NCBI RefSeq assembly: GCF_008932115.1
Contig: NZ_CP044543.1
Coordinates: 2,293,501 to 2,357,500 of the forward strand
Length of the DNA: 64,000 bases
Direction of reading: 5' to 3'
Origin: Bradyrhizobium betae
Lineage (GTDB): Bacteria; Pseudomonadota; Alphaproteobacteria; Rhizobiales; Xanthobacteraceae
Shown here in pieces: positions 52,179 to 59,685 of the stretch (position 1 is the first letter of the stretch; each line of letters begins with the position of its first letter). The position numbers and the translations under genes were made by a program. The notes beneath the pieces are model-generated. The model saw nothing but the letters and a program-made list of their open reading frames with translations, was not told the DNA's origin and did no database searches.

Positions 52179-52721
52179 TCAATCGAACAAACTCGGCGTG
52201 TGGTTCACCAGCGCGCCTTCGATCTCGAGCATCTTCAGCTTCGTCACCACGCCGCCATTGGCCGAGAAGCCGCCGGGCTTGTTGCCGGCCGCCAGCACGC
52301 GATGGCAGGGCACGACGATCGGACACGGGTTGTGCCCGAGCGCCTGGCCGACATCGCGCGACAGCTGGACGCCGCCGAGGCGCTTGGCGATATCGCCATA
52401 GGTGATGGTCTTGCCGGGCGGGATGGCGCGGGCGATCTCGTAGACGCCGCGGTTGAAGTCGGGCACGCCGTCGAGATCGAGCGGGATGTCGGTGAGGTCG
52501 TCCGGCTCGCCGGCAAGCAGCTTGACGATGCGGTCAATCGCTTCTTGCACCTCAGCGGTCGGCTCGGCCTCGGTGGCGTCGGCATGGCGCTGGCTGATGC
52601 GGGTGCGGATCTTCTCCTCACCACCCATCGGCAGCTGCGTGCCGTTGATGCCGCGCGGACCCCAGGCGATGGCGCAGAGGCCGATCCTGGTGTCGAACAG
52701 GGCAAAATGCTGGTTGGTCAT
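52179..52721 (-). CDS. ogt: methylated-DNA--protein-cysteine methyltransferase
   Basis: 180-residue suicidal DNA repair protein that removes methyl groups from O6-methylguanine. The C-terminal domain (about 85-170) has the helix-turn-helix ITYGDIAKRLGGVQLSRDVGQALGHN and active-site PCHRV with C139, followed by GGFSANGG. The N-terminal domain is short and divergent, as usual for Ogt. The start at 52721 (MTNQHFALFD) is chosen over 52760. It converges with the ligase gene 10 bases away. Confidence 0.94.
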   Translation of the reverse strand: MTNQHFALFDTRIGLCAIAWGPRGINGTQLPMGGEEKIRTRISQRHADATEAEPTAEVQEAIDRIVKLLAGEPDDLTDIPLDLDGVPDFNRGVYEIARAIPPGKTITYGDIAKRLGGVQLSRDVGQALGHNPCPIVVPCHRVLAAGNKPGGFSANGGVVTKLKMLEIEGALVNHTPSLFD

Positions 52722-52857
52722 GGCCTGGTTCCTGGATGCGTCCTTGCCGCATGCCCCCATTGTGATCTCGGCCTAAATCTAGGCTTGGAAATAGTTGCGA
52801 TCCACCCGGTTTCCGGGGATCTTGCACAGGAGTTCCGCCCCAGCCCCGCGAGCCCGA

Positions 52858-53676
52858 ATGCAAAGCCTCCACGTCAACGGATACGACATGCCCTATCTCG
52901 ACGTGGGCGAAGACCGCGGCCGGGCACCGCTGGTCTGCGTGCATGGTTCGCTCAACGACTTCCGGGTCTGGGGCTGCGTGCTCGGGCCGCTGACGCAGCG
53001 GCACCGGATGATCGTCGTCAGCCTGCGGCACTTCTTCCCCGCACGCTGGGACGGTGTTGGCGACACCTATTCGATCGCGCAGCATGTCCAGGACGTCATC
53101 GCCTTCATCGAGAAGCTCGACCTCGGGCCGGTCGACCTGATGGGCCATTCCCGCGGCGGACACATCTGCTTCCGCGCGGCGCAGGCGCGGCCCGACCTGT
53201 TGCGGCGGCTGGTGCTGGCCGAGCCCGGCGGCGAGCTCGATGCGAGCCTCGATCCGGATTACGTCGGCGGCCATTCGCCGCTGCTGGCGCGGTTCACGGC
53301 CTCGGCCGAGAAGATCGCGGCCGGCGACGTCGATGGCGGCCTTGCCGTGTTCGTCGACACGCTGGAAGGGCCCGGCACCTGGCCGCGGCTGCCGGCGATG
53401 GTGAAGCAGAACCTGCGCGATAACGCATACACGCTGATCGGCCAGGTCCGCGACAACCGCCCGCCCTTCTCGAAGGCGGATGCGGAATCCATCAGGATGC
53501 CGACGCTGTTCATTCTGGGTGCGCGGACCAAGGGCCTGCTGCCGAAGGTGCTGCATGCGCTGGCGGCGCATGTGCCCTATTCGAAGACGGCGATCATTCC
53601 GAACGCGACGCATCCGATGTTCGAGCAGGCGCCGCAGAAATACTCCGAAGTCGTCCTCGATTTCCTGGCGAGCTGA
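52858..53676 (+). CDS. alpha/beta hydrolase, tandem copy 1
   Basis: 272-residue alpha/beta-hydrolase-fold enzyme. The oxyanion strand is VCVHGSLNDFRVW, the nucleophile S98 lies in MGHSRGGHI, the acid is expected in the IRMPTLFILGARTKG region, and the histidine in NATHPMFEQAP. It probably cleaves a small ester or C-C bond; substrate unknown. The start at 52858 (MQSLHVNGYD) is supported by the same start in the paralogue that follows. Confidence 0.88.
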   Translation: MQSLHVNGYDMPYLDVGEDRGRAPLVCVHGSLNDFRVWGCVLGPLTQRHRMIVVSLRHFFPARWDGVGDTYSIAQHVQDVIAFIEKLDLGPVDLMGHSRGGHICFRAAQARPDLLRRLVLAEPGGELDASLDPDYVGGHSPLLARFTASAEKIAAGDVDGGLAVFVDTLEGPGTWPRLPAMVKQNLRDNAYTLIGQVRDNRPPFSKADAESIRMPTLFILGARTKGLLPKVLHALAAHVPYSKTAIIPNATHPMFEQAPQKYSEVVLDFLAS

Positions 53677-53678
53677 TC

Positions 53679-54491
53679 ATGCAGAGCTTTCGCGTCAACG
53701 GTTACGACATGGCCTATCTCGAAGTCGGCGAGGGTCATCCGCTGATCTGCGTGCACGGCACGCTGGGGGATTTCCGCACCTGGTATTCGGTGCTCGGCCC
53801 GCTGTCGAAGAGCCATCGCGTGATCTCGGTCAGCCTGCGGCATTTCTTTCCCGAGCATTGGGACACCGTCGGCGACGACTACAAGATGGCGCAGCACGTC
53901 GCTGACACGATCGCCTTCATCGAGCAGGTCACGCCCGGACCGGTCGATCTGATGGGCCATTCGCGCGGCGGGCACATCGCGTTTCGGGTGGCGCAGGCGC
54001 GGCCGGATCTGCTGCGCAAGCTGGTGCTGGCCGAGCCGGGCGGCGATCTCGACGCCAGCCTGCCGGTGCCGGAGGGCACGCCCGCGCATCCGCCGCTGGC
54101 CGCGCGCACGGCGCGCTCGGTCGAGATGATCCGCGCCGGCGACCTCGAGGGCGCGCTGCAGAATTTCTACGAGGGCATCGAAGGCGACGGCTCGTGGCGG
54201 CGGGTGCCGGCGGCCGCCAAACAGCAATTGCGCGACAATGCGCTGACCTTCCTCGGCCAGATCAACGAGCAGCGCAGGCCTTACACGCTCGCCGATGCGC
54301 AGGCGATCAGGACGCCGACGCTGCTGATCGGCGGCGGCGCGACCACCGGCGGCTTGTCAGTGATGTGGCGCGTGCTGGCCGGGCACATCGCCGGCGCCAG
54401 GACGGCAGTGATCGAGAATGCCGGGCACTGGATGTTCGAGCAGGCGCCGCTGGAGTTCGGCGCGGTGGTGGACGCGTTTCTGGCGGAGTAA
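53679..54491 (+). CDS. alpha/beta hydrolase, tandem copy 2
   Basis: 270-residue paralogue of the preceding gene, starting only 2 bases after its stop codon, so translation is probably coupled. Nucleophile S95 in MGHSRGGHI, oxyanion part ICVHGTLGDFRTW, catalytic histidine in NAGHWMFEQAP. The residues around the active site are conserved between the two, and most differences lie in the cap region (about 105-200), suggesting related but not identical substrates. Confidence 0.88.
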   Translation: MQSFRVNGYDMAYLEVGEGHPLICVHGTLGDFRTWYSVLGPLSKSHRVISVSLRHFFPEHWDTVGDDYKMAQHVADTIAFIEQVTPGPVDLMGHSRGGHIAFRVAQARPDLLRKLVLAEPGGDLDASLPVPEGTPAHPPLAARTARSVEMIRAGDLEGALQNFYEGIEGDGSWRRVPAAAKQQLRDNALTFLGQINEQRRPYTLADAQAIRTPTLLIGGGATTGGLSVMWRVLAGHIAGARTAVIENAGHWMFEQAPLEFGAVVDAFLAE

Positions 54492-54614
54492 CGGCCCACG
54501 ATACAATTCGGGCAAAAACAACCCCATGCACAGTAGACGGAGCTAGCCATATCAATGGCTTAGCGGAAGGCCTCGCAGGCCGTCTTGACCGCCTCCCCCT
54601 CCTGCGATACCTTC

Positions 54615-54634
54615 GAATACGGAATTCCGTATTC
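54615..54634. promoter_or_regulatory. perfect 20-bp palindrome, GntR operator candidate
   Basis: GAATACGGAATTCCGTATTC is a perfect 20-base palindrome, 26 bases before the proposed GTG start of the GntR gene at 54660. It would overlap the promoter or leader, consistent with autoregulation by the encoded regulator. It also lies inside an alternative longer reading frame starting at 54585 (TTG), which argues against that start. Confidence 0.6.
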
Positions 54635-54659
54635 CCTCTTGGCCTTCGGAGTTGTTGGC

Positions 54660-55334
54660 GTGATCCCTCTCGACCCGCTCCCGAATTTGATCGACCAAGT
54701 CTATGCCCGGATCCTGGAGGCGATCTCAGACCGCACATTGCAACCCGGCCAGCGCATCCGGCAGAACGAGCTCGCCGACAAGCTCGGCGTGTCGCGCCAG
54801 CCGGTGTCGCACGCGCTGCATCTGCTGCACCGGCAGGGGCTCGTCGCCGAGAGTGGAAGGCGCGGCTTTGAAGTCACCCAGCTCGATCCCTCGCGCATCC
54901 GCCAGCTCTACGAGGTGCGCGGCGCGATCGACGCGCTGGCGGCACGGCTCGCCGCTCAGCGCGCGGTCAGCGACGCGGCGGGACGCGCGCGGCTGGACGC
55001 GGCGCTCGCCGCCGGGCGCGGCATCGACCGCAACACCTCGCTCGGCGAGCTCATCACGCTCGATGTCGATTTTCACCGCGCGATCTACCAGCTCGCCGGC
55101 AATCCCGTGATCGAGGAGACGATATCGCCGCAATGGCCGCATATGCGCCGCTCGATGGCGACGGTGCTGTCGGAACTCGACTATCGCGGCAGCGCCTGGG
55201 CGGAGCATGCGACGATTGCCGGACACATTCTCAGCGGCGATGCCAAGGCGGCCGAACGCGCGGCGCTGGCGCATGCGCAGACGGCGGGACGGATGACCGA
55301 GGAGAGATTGAGGGCGACGGACGAAGCGGCGTAG
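54660..55334 (+). CDS. GntR family regulator (FCD domain)
   Basis: 224-residue regulator. The N-terminal winged helix-turn-helix (about 10-70) shows VYARILEAISDRTLQPGQRIRQNELADKLGVSRQPVSHALHLLHRQGLV; the C-terminal FCD domain (about 80-215) has LYEVRGAIDALAARLAAQ, DVDFHRAIYQLAGN and EHATIAGHILSGDAKAAERAAL, with the metal-binding Asp/His pattern. Such proteins respond to small carboxylic acids. The start is a GTG at 54660. It probably controls the dioxygenase and oxidoreductase genes downstream or itself; this is inference. Confidence 0.87.
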   Translation: MIPLDPLPNLIDQVYARILEAISDRTLQPGQRIRQNELADKLGVSRQPVSHALHLLHRQGLVAESGRRGFEVTQLDPSRIRQLYEVRGAIDALAARLAAQRAVSDAAGRARLDAALAAGRGIDRNTSLGELITLDVDFHRAIYQLAGNPVIEETISPQWPHMRRSMATVLSELDYRGSAWAEHATIAGHILSGDAKAAERAALAHAQTAGRMTEERLRATDEAA

Positions 55335-55336
55335 CT

Positions 55337-55441
55337 GTCATTCCGGGGCGACGCGCAGCGTCGAGCCCGGAATCCATTGGCCCGCAGAGACTGTAGAGAA
55401 ATGGATTCCGGGCTCGCGACTACGTCGCGCCCCGGAATGAC
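55337..55441. repeat. palindromic intergenic repeat (GTCATTCCGGGGCG type), copy left of dioxygenase
   Basis: Same family as 44574-44675 and 56275-56377; this copy and the one at 56275 share almost the whole sequence including the centre (CGCAGAGACTGT). Ends GTCATTCCGGGGCG and CGCCCCGGAATGAC are inverted. Confidence 0.85.
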
Positions 55442-55470
55442 AAAATAAACAAAACCAAGGAGGACGACCC

Positions 55471-56271
55471 ATGAAACTATCTCAGGAGCAACTTGAGTTC
55501 TTCCACCGCGAGGGCTGGCTGTTCCTGCCCGAGCTGTTCAGCCAGGAGGAGGTCGATCTGCTCGCACGCGAGGCGATCGGCATCTACGACGCCAACCGGC
55601 CGGAGGTCTGGCGCGAGAAGAGCGGCGCGCCGCGCACGGCGTTCGCCGCGCACCTCTACAACGAGGCCTTCGGCATTCTGGGCGCGCATCCGCGCATGAT
55701 CGAGCCGGTCGAGCAGCTGTTCGGCGAGCCTGTTTACATGCACCAGTTCAAGATCAACGCGAAATCGGCCTTCACCGGCGACGTCTGGCAATGGCACCAG
55801 GATTACGGCACCTGGAAGCGCGACGACGGCATGCCGGAGCCGCGAGCGATGAACATTGCGATCTTCCTCGACGAGGTGATGCCGATCAACGGCCCGCTGA
55901 TGCTGGTACCGCAGAGCCAGAACGCCGGCGACCTCAAGGCCTCGCATGACCTCGCCACCACCTCCTACCCACTGTGGACGCTGGACGAGGAGACCGTGAC
56001 GCGGCTGGTCAAGCAGGGCGGCATCGTCGCGCCGACCGGCAAGCCCGGCGGTATGCTGATGTTCCACGGCAATCTGGTGCACGGCTCGGCCGGCAACATC
56101 ACGCCCTACCCGCGCAAGATCGTGTACCTGACGCTGAACGCGGTCTCGAACTACATCCGCACGCCGACACGGCCGGAATACATCGCGCACCGCGATTTCG
56201 CACCGATCAAGACGGTGGATGACGACGCGCTGGTGCGGCTGGCACGGGCGCCGCGGCAGGCGGCGGAGTAA
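55471..56271 (+). CDS. phytanoyl-CoA dioxygenase (PhyH) family protein
   Basis: 266-residue Fe(II)/2-oxoglutarate-dependent oxygenase. Iron ligands are H109 and D111 in WQWHQDYGTW and H204 in GNLVHGSAGN; R215 in TPYPRKIVYL would bind 2-oxoglutarate. The fold is like EctD/PhyH, but sequences around the substrate site do not identify the substrate. The ATG at 55471 has a good ribosome-binding site (AAGGAGG at about 55458-55464). It is bracketed on both sides by near-identical palindromic repeats, as if it were a cassette. Confidence 0.88.
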   Translation: MKLSQEQLEFFHREGWLFLPELFSQEEVDLLAREAIGIYDANRPEVWREKSGAPRTAFAAHLYNEAFGILGAHPRMIEPVEQLFGEPVYMHQFKINAKSAFTGDVWQWHQDYGTWKRDDGMPEPRAMNIAIFLDEVMPINGPLMLVPQSQNAGDLKASHDLATTSYPLWTLDEETVTRLVKQGGIVAPTGKPGGMLMFHGNLVHGSAGNITPYPRKIVYLTLNAVSNYIRTPTRPEYIAHRDFAPIKTVDDDALVRLARAPRQAAE

Positions 56272-56274
56272 GCT

Positions 56275-56377
56275 GTCATTCCGGGGCGACGCGTAGCGTC
56301 GAGCCCGGAATCCATTGAGCCGCAGAGACTGTGGATGAATGGATTCCGGGCTCGCGCTTCGCGCGCCCCGGAATGAC
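56275..56377. repeat. palindromic intergenic repeat (GTCATTCCGGGGCG type), copy right of dioxygenase
   Basis: Near-identical to the copy at 55337-55441, in direct orientation. It starts 4 bases after the dioxygenase stop codon. Ends GTCATTCCGGGGCG and CGCCCCGGAATGAC, inner GAGCCCGGAATCCATTGAGC. Confidence 0.85.
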
Positions 56378-56430
56378 GAACGTTATAGTTCGCGTTACCC
56401 AACATCCACTGCACGCTCGGAACATCCCTC

Positions 56431-57744
56431 ATGAACCTCTTCCGCCTCCTCCAGGCCCGCGCTGCCGCCGGCAAGCCTGTCCGCGTTGCCCTGATCGGCG
56501 CCGGCAAATTCGGCTCGATGTTTCTGGCGCAGGTGCCGCATACGCCCGGGCTGGAGGTGCCTGTCATTGTCGACCTCGACCGCGACCGTGCGCGCGAGGC
56601 CTGCCGCACCGTGGGCTGGGACGCGGAGCGGATCGCGGCGACAACCTTCACCGATGACGGCGCACACGCCATTGCCGGCGGGGCGATGGATGTCGTGGTG
56701 GAAGCGACCGGCAACCCCGCGGTCGGCATCAGGCACGCCCGCGCGGCAATCGCGGCGGGCAAGCATGTCGTGATGGTCAATGTCGAGGCCGACGTGCTGG
56801 CGGGCCCGCTGCTCGCGGAGGAAGCGCGCGAGGCGGGCGTGGTCTATTCGCTTGCCTATGGCGATCAACCGGCGCTGACGGCGGAGATGGTCGACTGGGC
56901 CCGCGCCACCGGTTTTCGCGTGGTCGCCGCCGGCAAGGGCACGAAGTATCTGCCGGCCTATCACGACGTGACGCCGGATGGCGTCTGGCAGCATTACGGC
57001 CTCACCGCCGGCGAAGCGCAGTCAGCCGGGATGAATCCGCAGATGTTCAATTCCTTCCTCGACGGCACCAAATCGGCGATCGAGATGGCCGCGATCGCTA
57101 ACGCCTGCGGGCTCGACGTCCCCTCGGAAGGATTGTTGTTTCCGCCCTGCGGCGTCGACGATCTGCCGCACATCATGCGGCCGCGCTCGCGCGGCGGCGT
57201 GCTGGAGCGGTCCGGCGTGGTGGAGGTGGTGTCGTCACTCGAACGCGACGGAAGGCCGGTGTTCCGCGATCTGCGCTGGGGCGTCTATGTCGTGCTGGAG
57301 GCACCGAACGACTACGCCGCCGATTGCTTCAGGCAGTATGGTCTGAAGACCGACGGCAGCGGGCGCTTTGCCGCGATGTACAAGCCCTATCACCTGATCG
57401 GGCTGGAGCTGAACGTCTCGATCCTGTCGGCGGCACTGCGCGGCGAGCCGACCGGCCAGCCCTACGGCTTCCGCGGCGACGTCGCTTCGGTAGCCAAGCG
57501 CCATTTGCGCGCCGGCGAGATGCTCGACGGCGAAGGCGGCTACACGGTGTGGGGCAAGCTGGTGCCGGCGGCCGCAAGCCTGAGGGCGGGCGCGCTGCCG
57601 ATTGGCCTCGCGCATCGCCTCAAGCTGAAGCACGACGTCGCCCATGGCGAGATCGTGCGCTGGAGCGATGTGGAGTTCGACGCGAACAACGAGACGATCA
57701 GGACGAGGAAGGCGATGGAGGCGGCGTTCGCGAAGGAAGGCTAG
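56431..57744 (+). CDS. NAD(P)-dependent oxidoreductase with C-terminal SAF domain
   Basis: 437-residue protein. The N-terminal Rossmann domain (VRVALIGAGKFGSMFLAQV, residues about 17-36) is like homoserine dehydrogenase NAD-binding, followed by a middle part with VVVEATGNPAVGIRHARAAIAAGKHVVMVNVEADV and KGTKYLPAYHDVTPD. The C-terminal 90 residues or so (GEMLDGEGGYTVWGKLVPAAASLRAGALPIGLAHRLKLKHDVAHGEIVRWSDVEF) form a SAF-like domain. Related proteins act on sugar-acid or hydroxy-acid substrates; nothing here fixes the substrate. The dioxygenase upstream is on the same strand. Confidence 0.85.
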   Translation: MNLFRLLQARAAAGKPVRVALIGAGKFGSMFLAQVPHTPGLEVPVIVDLDRDRAREACRTVGWDAERIAATTFTDDGAHAIAGGAMDVVVEATGNPAVGIRHARAAIAAGKHVVMVNVEADVLAGPLLAEEAREAGVVYSLAYGDQPALTAEMVDWARATGFRVVAAGKGTKYLPAYHDVTPDGVWQHYGLTAGEAQSAGMNPQMFNSFLDGTKSAIEMAAIANACGLDVPSEGLLFPPCGVDDLPHIMRPRSRGGVLERSGVVEVVSSLERDGRPVFRDLRWGVYVVLEAPNDYAADCFRQYGLKTDGSGRFAAMYKPYHLIGLELNVSILSAALRGEPTGQPYGFRGDVASVAKRHLRAGEMLDGEGGYTVWGKLVPAAASLRAGALPIGLAHRLKLKHDVAHGEIVRWSDVEFDANNETIRTRKAMEAAFAKEG

Positions 57745-58006
57745 GCGTGGCCGCCTCAATCAGGCGAGCGCCGCCGCTCTGCTGCCGGCCAGAAACCCGA
57801 CCTTGCGGCGCTTGAGCCAGAGATCGGACTGCTGGCCGGCCTGGGCTCGGAAGCGAACGTGCCCGAATATTCATCACCCTGTTTGCACGGGCTGCAGAAA
57901 GACAACAGCTGTAAGAAGCAAAAGGGATTGGATAGGATAGCGCCGTCGCTGTGATTTGCTTCCGGCAAGGACGGATCGAGCGCAGTTCTTTGCAAGGGAT
58001 GCACGC

Positions 58007-58957
58007 ATGGTGTTGAGGTCGATAAGGGCGCTTTCGCTGCTTTGTGCGATTGCTGTTGGGGCGACCTCTTCCATTGCGCAAGACGCACCATTGACACTCA
58101 AGGCCGCCGGCAATGGCAGCACGTTTACGCCCTATGCCGAAGGCCTCTCCAGGTTCTTGATCTCCAAAGACATCAAGATCGAGGTCAAGCGCAGCTCGGG
58201 CTCGAACGAGAATCTCACAGCCGTCGATGAATCACCCACCACTCTGGGGACCGTGTTCATGGGATCGGCTTATGACGCCGTGAAGGGATCAGGTTGGGCG
58301 GCAGGCCATGAGCACAGGAACGTGCGCGCTTTGTTTCCGATGTACGAGACATCGTTTCAGATCGCGGCACTTCGCCAGCGTGGAATCTCTTCACTATCGG
58401 ATCTCGACGGCAAGACGGTTGGCGTCGGCCCGGCGAAGGGGCCGCCGGAGGTGTTTTTCCGCGCAGCGGCCGAGATCGCCAAAATCAAACCCATCATCGT
58501 GACAGGCGATCCTGCAGATCAGGCACAACAAGTCATCGACGGCAAGATCGATGCGCTTTGGCAGGGTGCACGGGTGCCGATCCTTCCCATGGCAACCATA
58601 GCCGACAAGGCCGATGCGGTGGTGTTCGTGCTGACGGAGACGGAAGTTGCCGGCTTGATTGGCGTCCTGCCGCAGCTTTCGCCCGCCACCGTTCCGAGCG
58701 GGAGCTACAAAGGTCAGACGACAGAGATTAGAAGCGTCTCGGGATGGAATTTTGTCGTGGCCAACAAGGATTTGCCCGACGACATGGCTTACGCCATCAC
58801 CAAGGTGGTCCTGACTGCTTCGGATCCGCAATCGCAGATTTATTCCGGAGCGGACGGGACGCTCGCCAAAAATGCTCCTTACAATCGGGTTGTGCCATTT
58901 CATCCCGGCGCCCTGCGCTTCTACAAAGACGCGGGTATCCCAATTCCTTCCCCCTGA
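58007..58957 (+). CDS. TAXI family TRAP transporter solute-binding protein
   Basis: 316-residue periplasmic binding protein of the TAXI family. Signal peptide MVLRSIRALSLLCAIAVGATSSIA, then family stretches LKAAGNGSTFTPYAEGLSRFL, GTVFMGSAYDAVKGSG, LFPMYETSFQIAALRQRGISSLSDLDGKTVGVGPAKG and VANKDLPDDMAYAITKVVL. No TRAP permease lies next to it in this window, so it is an orphan. The start at 58007 gives an ordinary signal peptide. The 260 bases upstream (57745-58006) show no gene. Confidence 0.85.
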   Translation: MVLRSIRALSLLCAIAVGATSSIAQDAPLTLKAAGNGSTFTPYAEGLSRFLISKDIKIEVKRSSGSNENLTAVDESPTTLGTVFMGSAYDAVKGSGWAAGHEHRNVRALFPMYETSFQIAALRQRGISSLSDLDGKTVGVGPAKGPPEVFFRAAAEIAKIKPIIVTGDPADQAQQVIDGKIDALWQGARVPILPMATIADKADAVVFVLTETEVAGLIGVLPQLSPATVPSGSYKGQTTEIRSVSGWNFVVANKDLPDDMAYAITKVVLTASDPQSQIYSGADGTLAKNAPYNRVVPFHPGALRFYKDAGIPIPSP

Positions 58958-58969
58958 GGCCTCGAGCCA

Positions 58970-59122
58970 CATGACGAGATTCCTGGCGTCTACGATGAGG
59001 TGGAGTGGCACCGCAGCATGGAGGAAGACGTCAGGTTGCACCTGCCTTACATCTGTGCGAGCAGTCGCGGACTGATCGGATTTCCGGTCATGGCAACACT
59101 TTATCGACCGATGCTGGCCTAG
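58970..59122 (+). pseudogene. decayed partial copy of the gene at 59168-59629
   Basis: Frame HDEIPGVYDEVEWHRSMEEDVRLHLPYICA matches residues about 94-122 of the following protein (YDEILGVYDEPEWRRSFEEDVRFHLPYICA) with few changes at both protein and DNA level. The match starts abruptly at 58970 and ends near 59060; after that the frame runs to a TAG at 59120. It has no start codon of its own. It is a leftover from a tandem duplication. Confidence 0.75.
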
Positions 59123-59167
59123 CGTGCGGTCGACCAGATCGTTCCCACGACTTCGGACAGAGCACTC

Positions 59168-59629
59168 ATGGAACCGCCCAAACCTTCGTTCGCCAGCAGG
59201 CACGGCAATTCGGCACAGATCGCCTCGGCAGTGGTGGCAGCCGTTGCCCTCGTCTTCGTCGCCTATCAGGTCTGGAGCATTCGAATGACCGCGCGGATCG
59301 CGACCGCCCGGCAGGTTTACATGTCCTACAGCGAGTCCCTGCTGCGGTATCCCAACCTGGTCGAGCCGAATCTGCAGAAGTTGCGGGCCGATCCGGATGA
59401 ATGGGTGCGCTACAAAAACTTCGTCGCTCACATGCTGTTCGCCTATGATGAGATTCTCGGCGTCTACGATGAACCGGAGTGGCGCCGCAGCTTCGAGGAA
59501 GACGTCAGGTTTCATCTGCCGTACATCTGCGCCGATCTGCCGGCGGCTCTCGACGACACTTACTTTGCCAAAATGCGGGCGTTGCTGAAGGCCGAGCGGG
59601 CGAAATGCGCCACCGCTCCGAAGTCTTAG
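59168..59629 (+). CDS. membrane-anchored hypothetical protein
   Basis: 153-residue protein. One hydrophobic segment near residues 18-38 (IASAVVAAVALVFVAYQVWSI), then a helical soluble part with many charged residues (EWVRYKNFVAHMLFAYDEILGVYDEPEWRRSFEEDVRFHLPYICADL). It resembles DUF-type small proteins annotated as hypothetical in rhizobia. No catalytic motif is seen. A truncated copy of its C-terminal half lies directly upstream at 58970. Confidence 0.7.
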   Translation: MEPPKPSFASRHGNSAQIASAVVAAVALVFVAYQVWSIRMTARIATARQVYMSYSESLLRYPNLVEPNLQKLRADPDEWVRYKNFVAHMLFAYDEILGVYDEPEWRRSFEEDVRFHLPYICADLPAALDDTYFAKMRALLKAERAKCATAPKS

Positions 59630-59685
59630 CGACAGAGCGCCATTCACATTGCACATGAAGCCGTGTCGCGGCGGAGCGCGCCGAG

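Noticed and set aside
57745..58006. Possible small minus-strand gene in the gap before the TAXI protein
   Set aside because: The frames there are arginine- and serine-rich without ribosome-binding site or domain; nothing can be supported.
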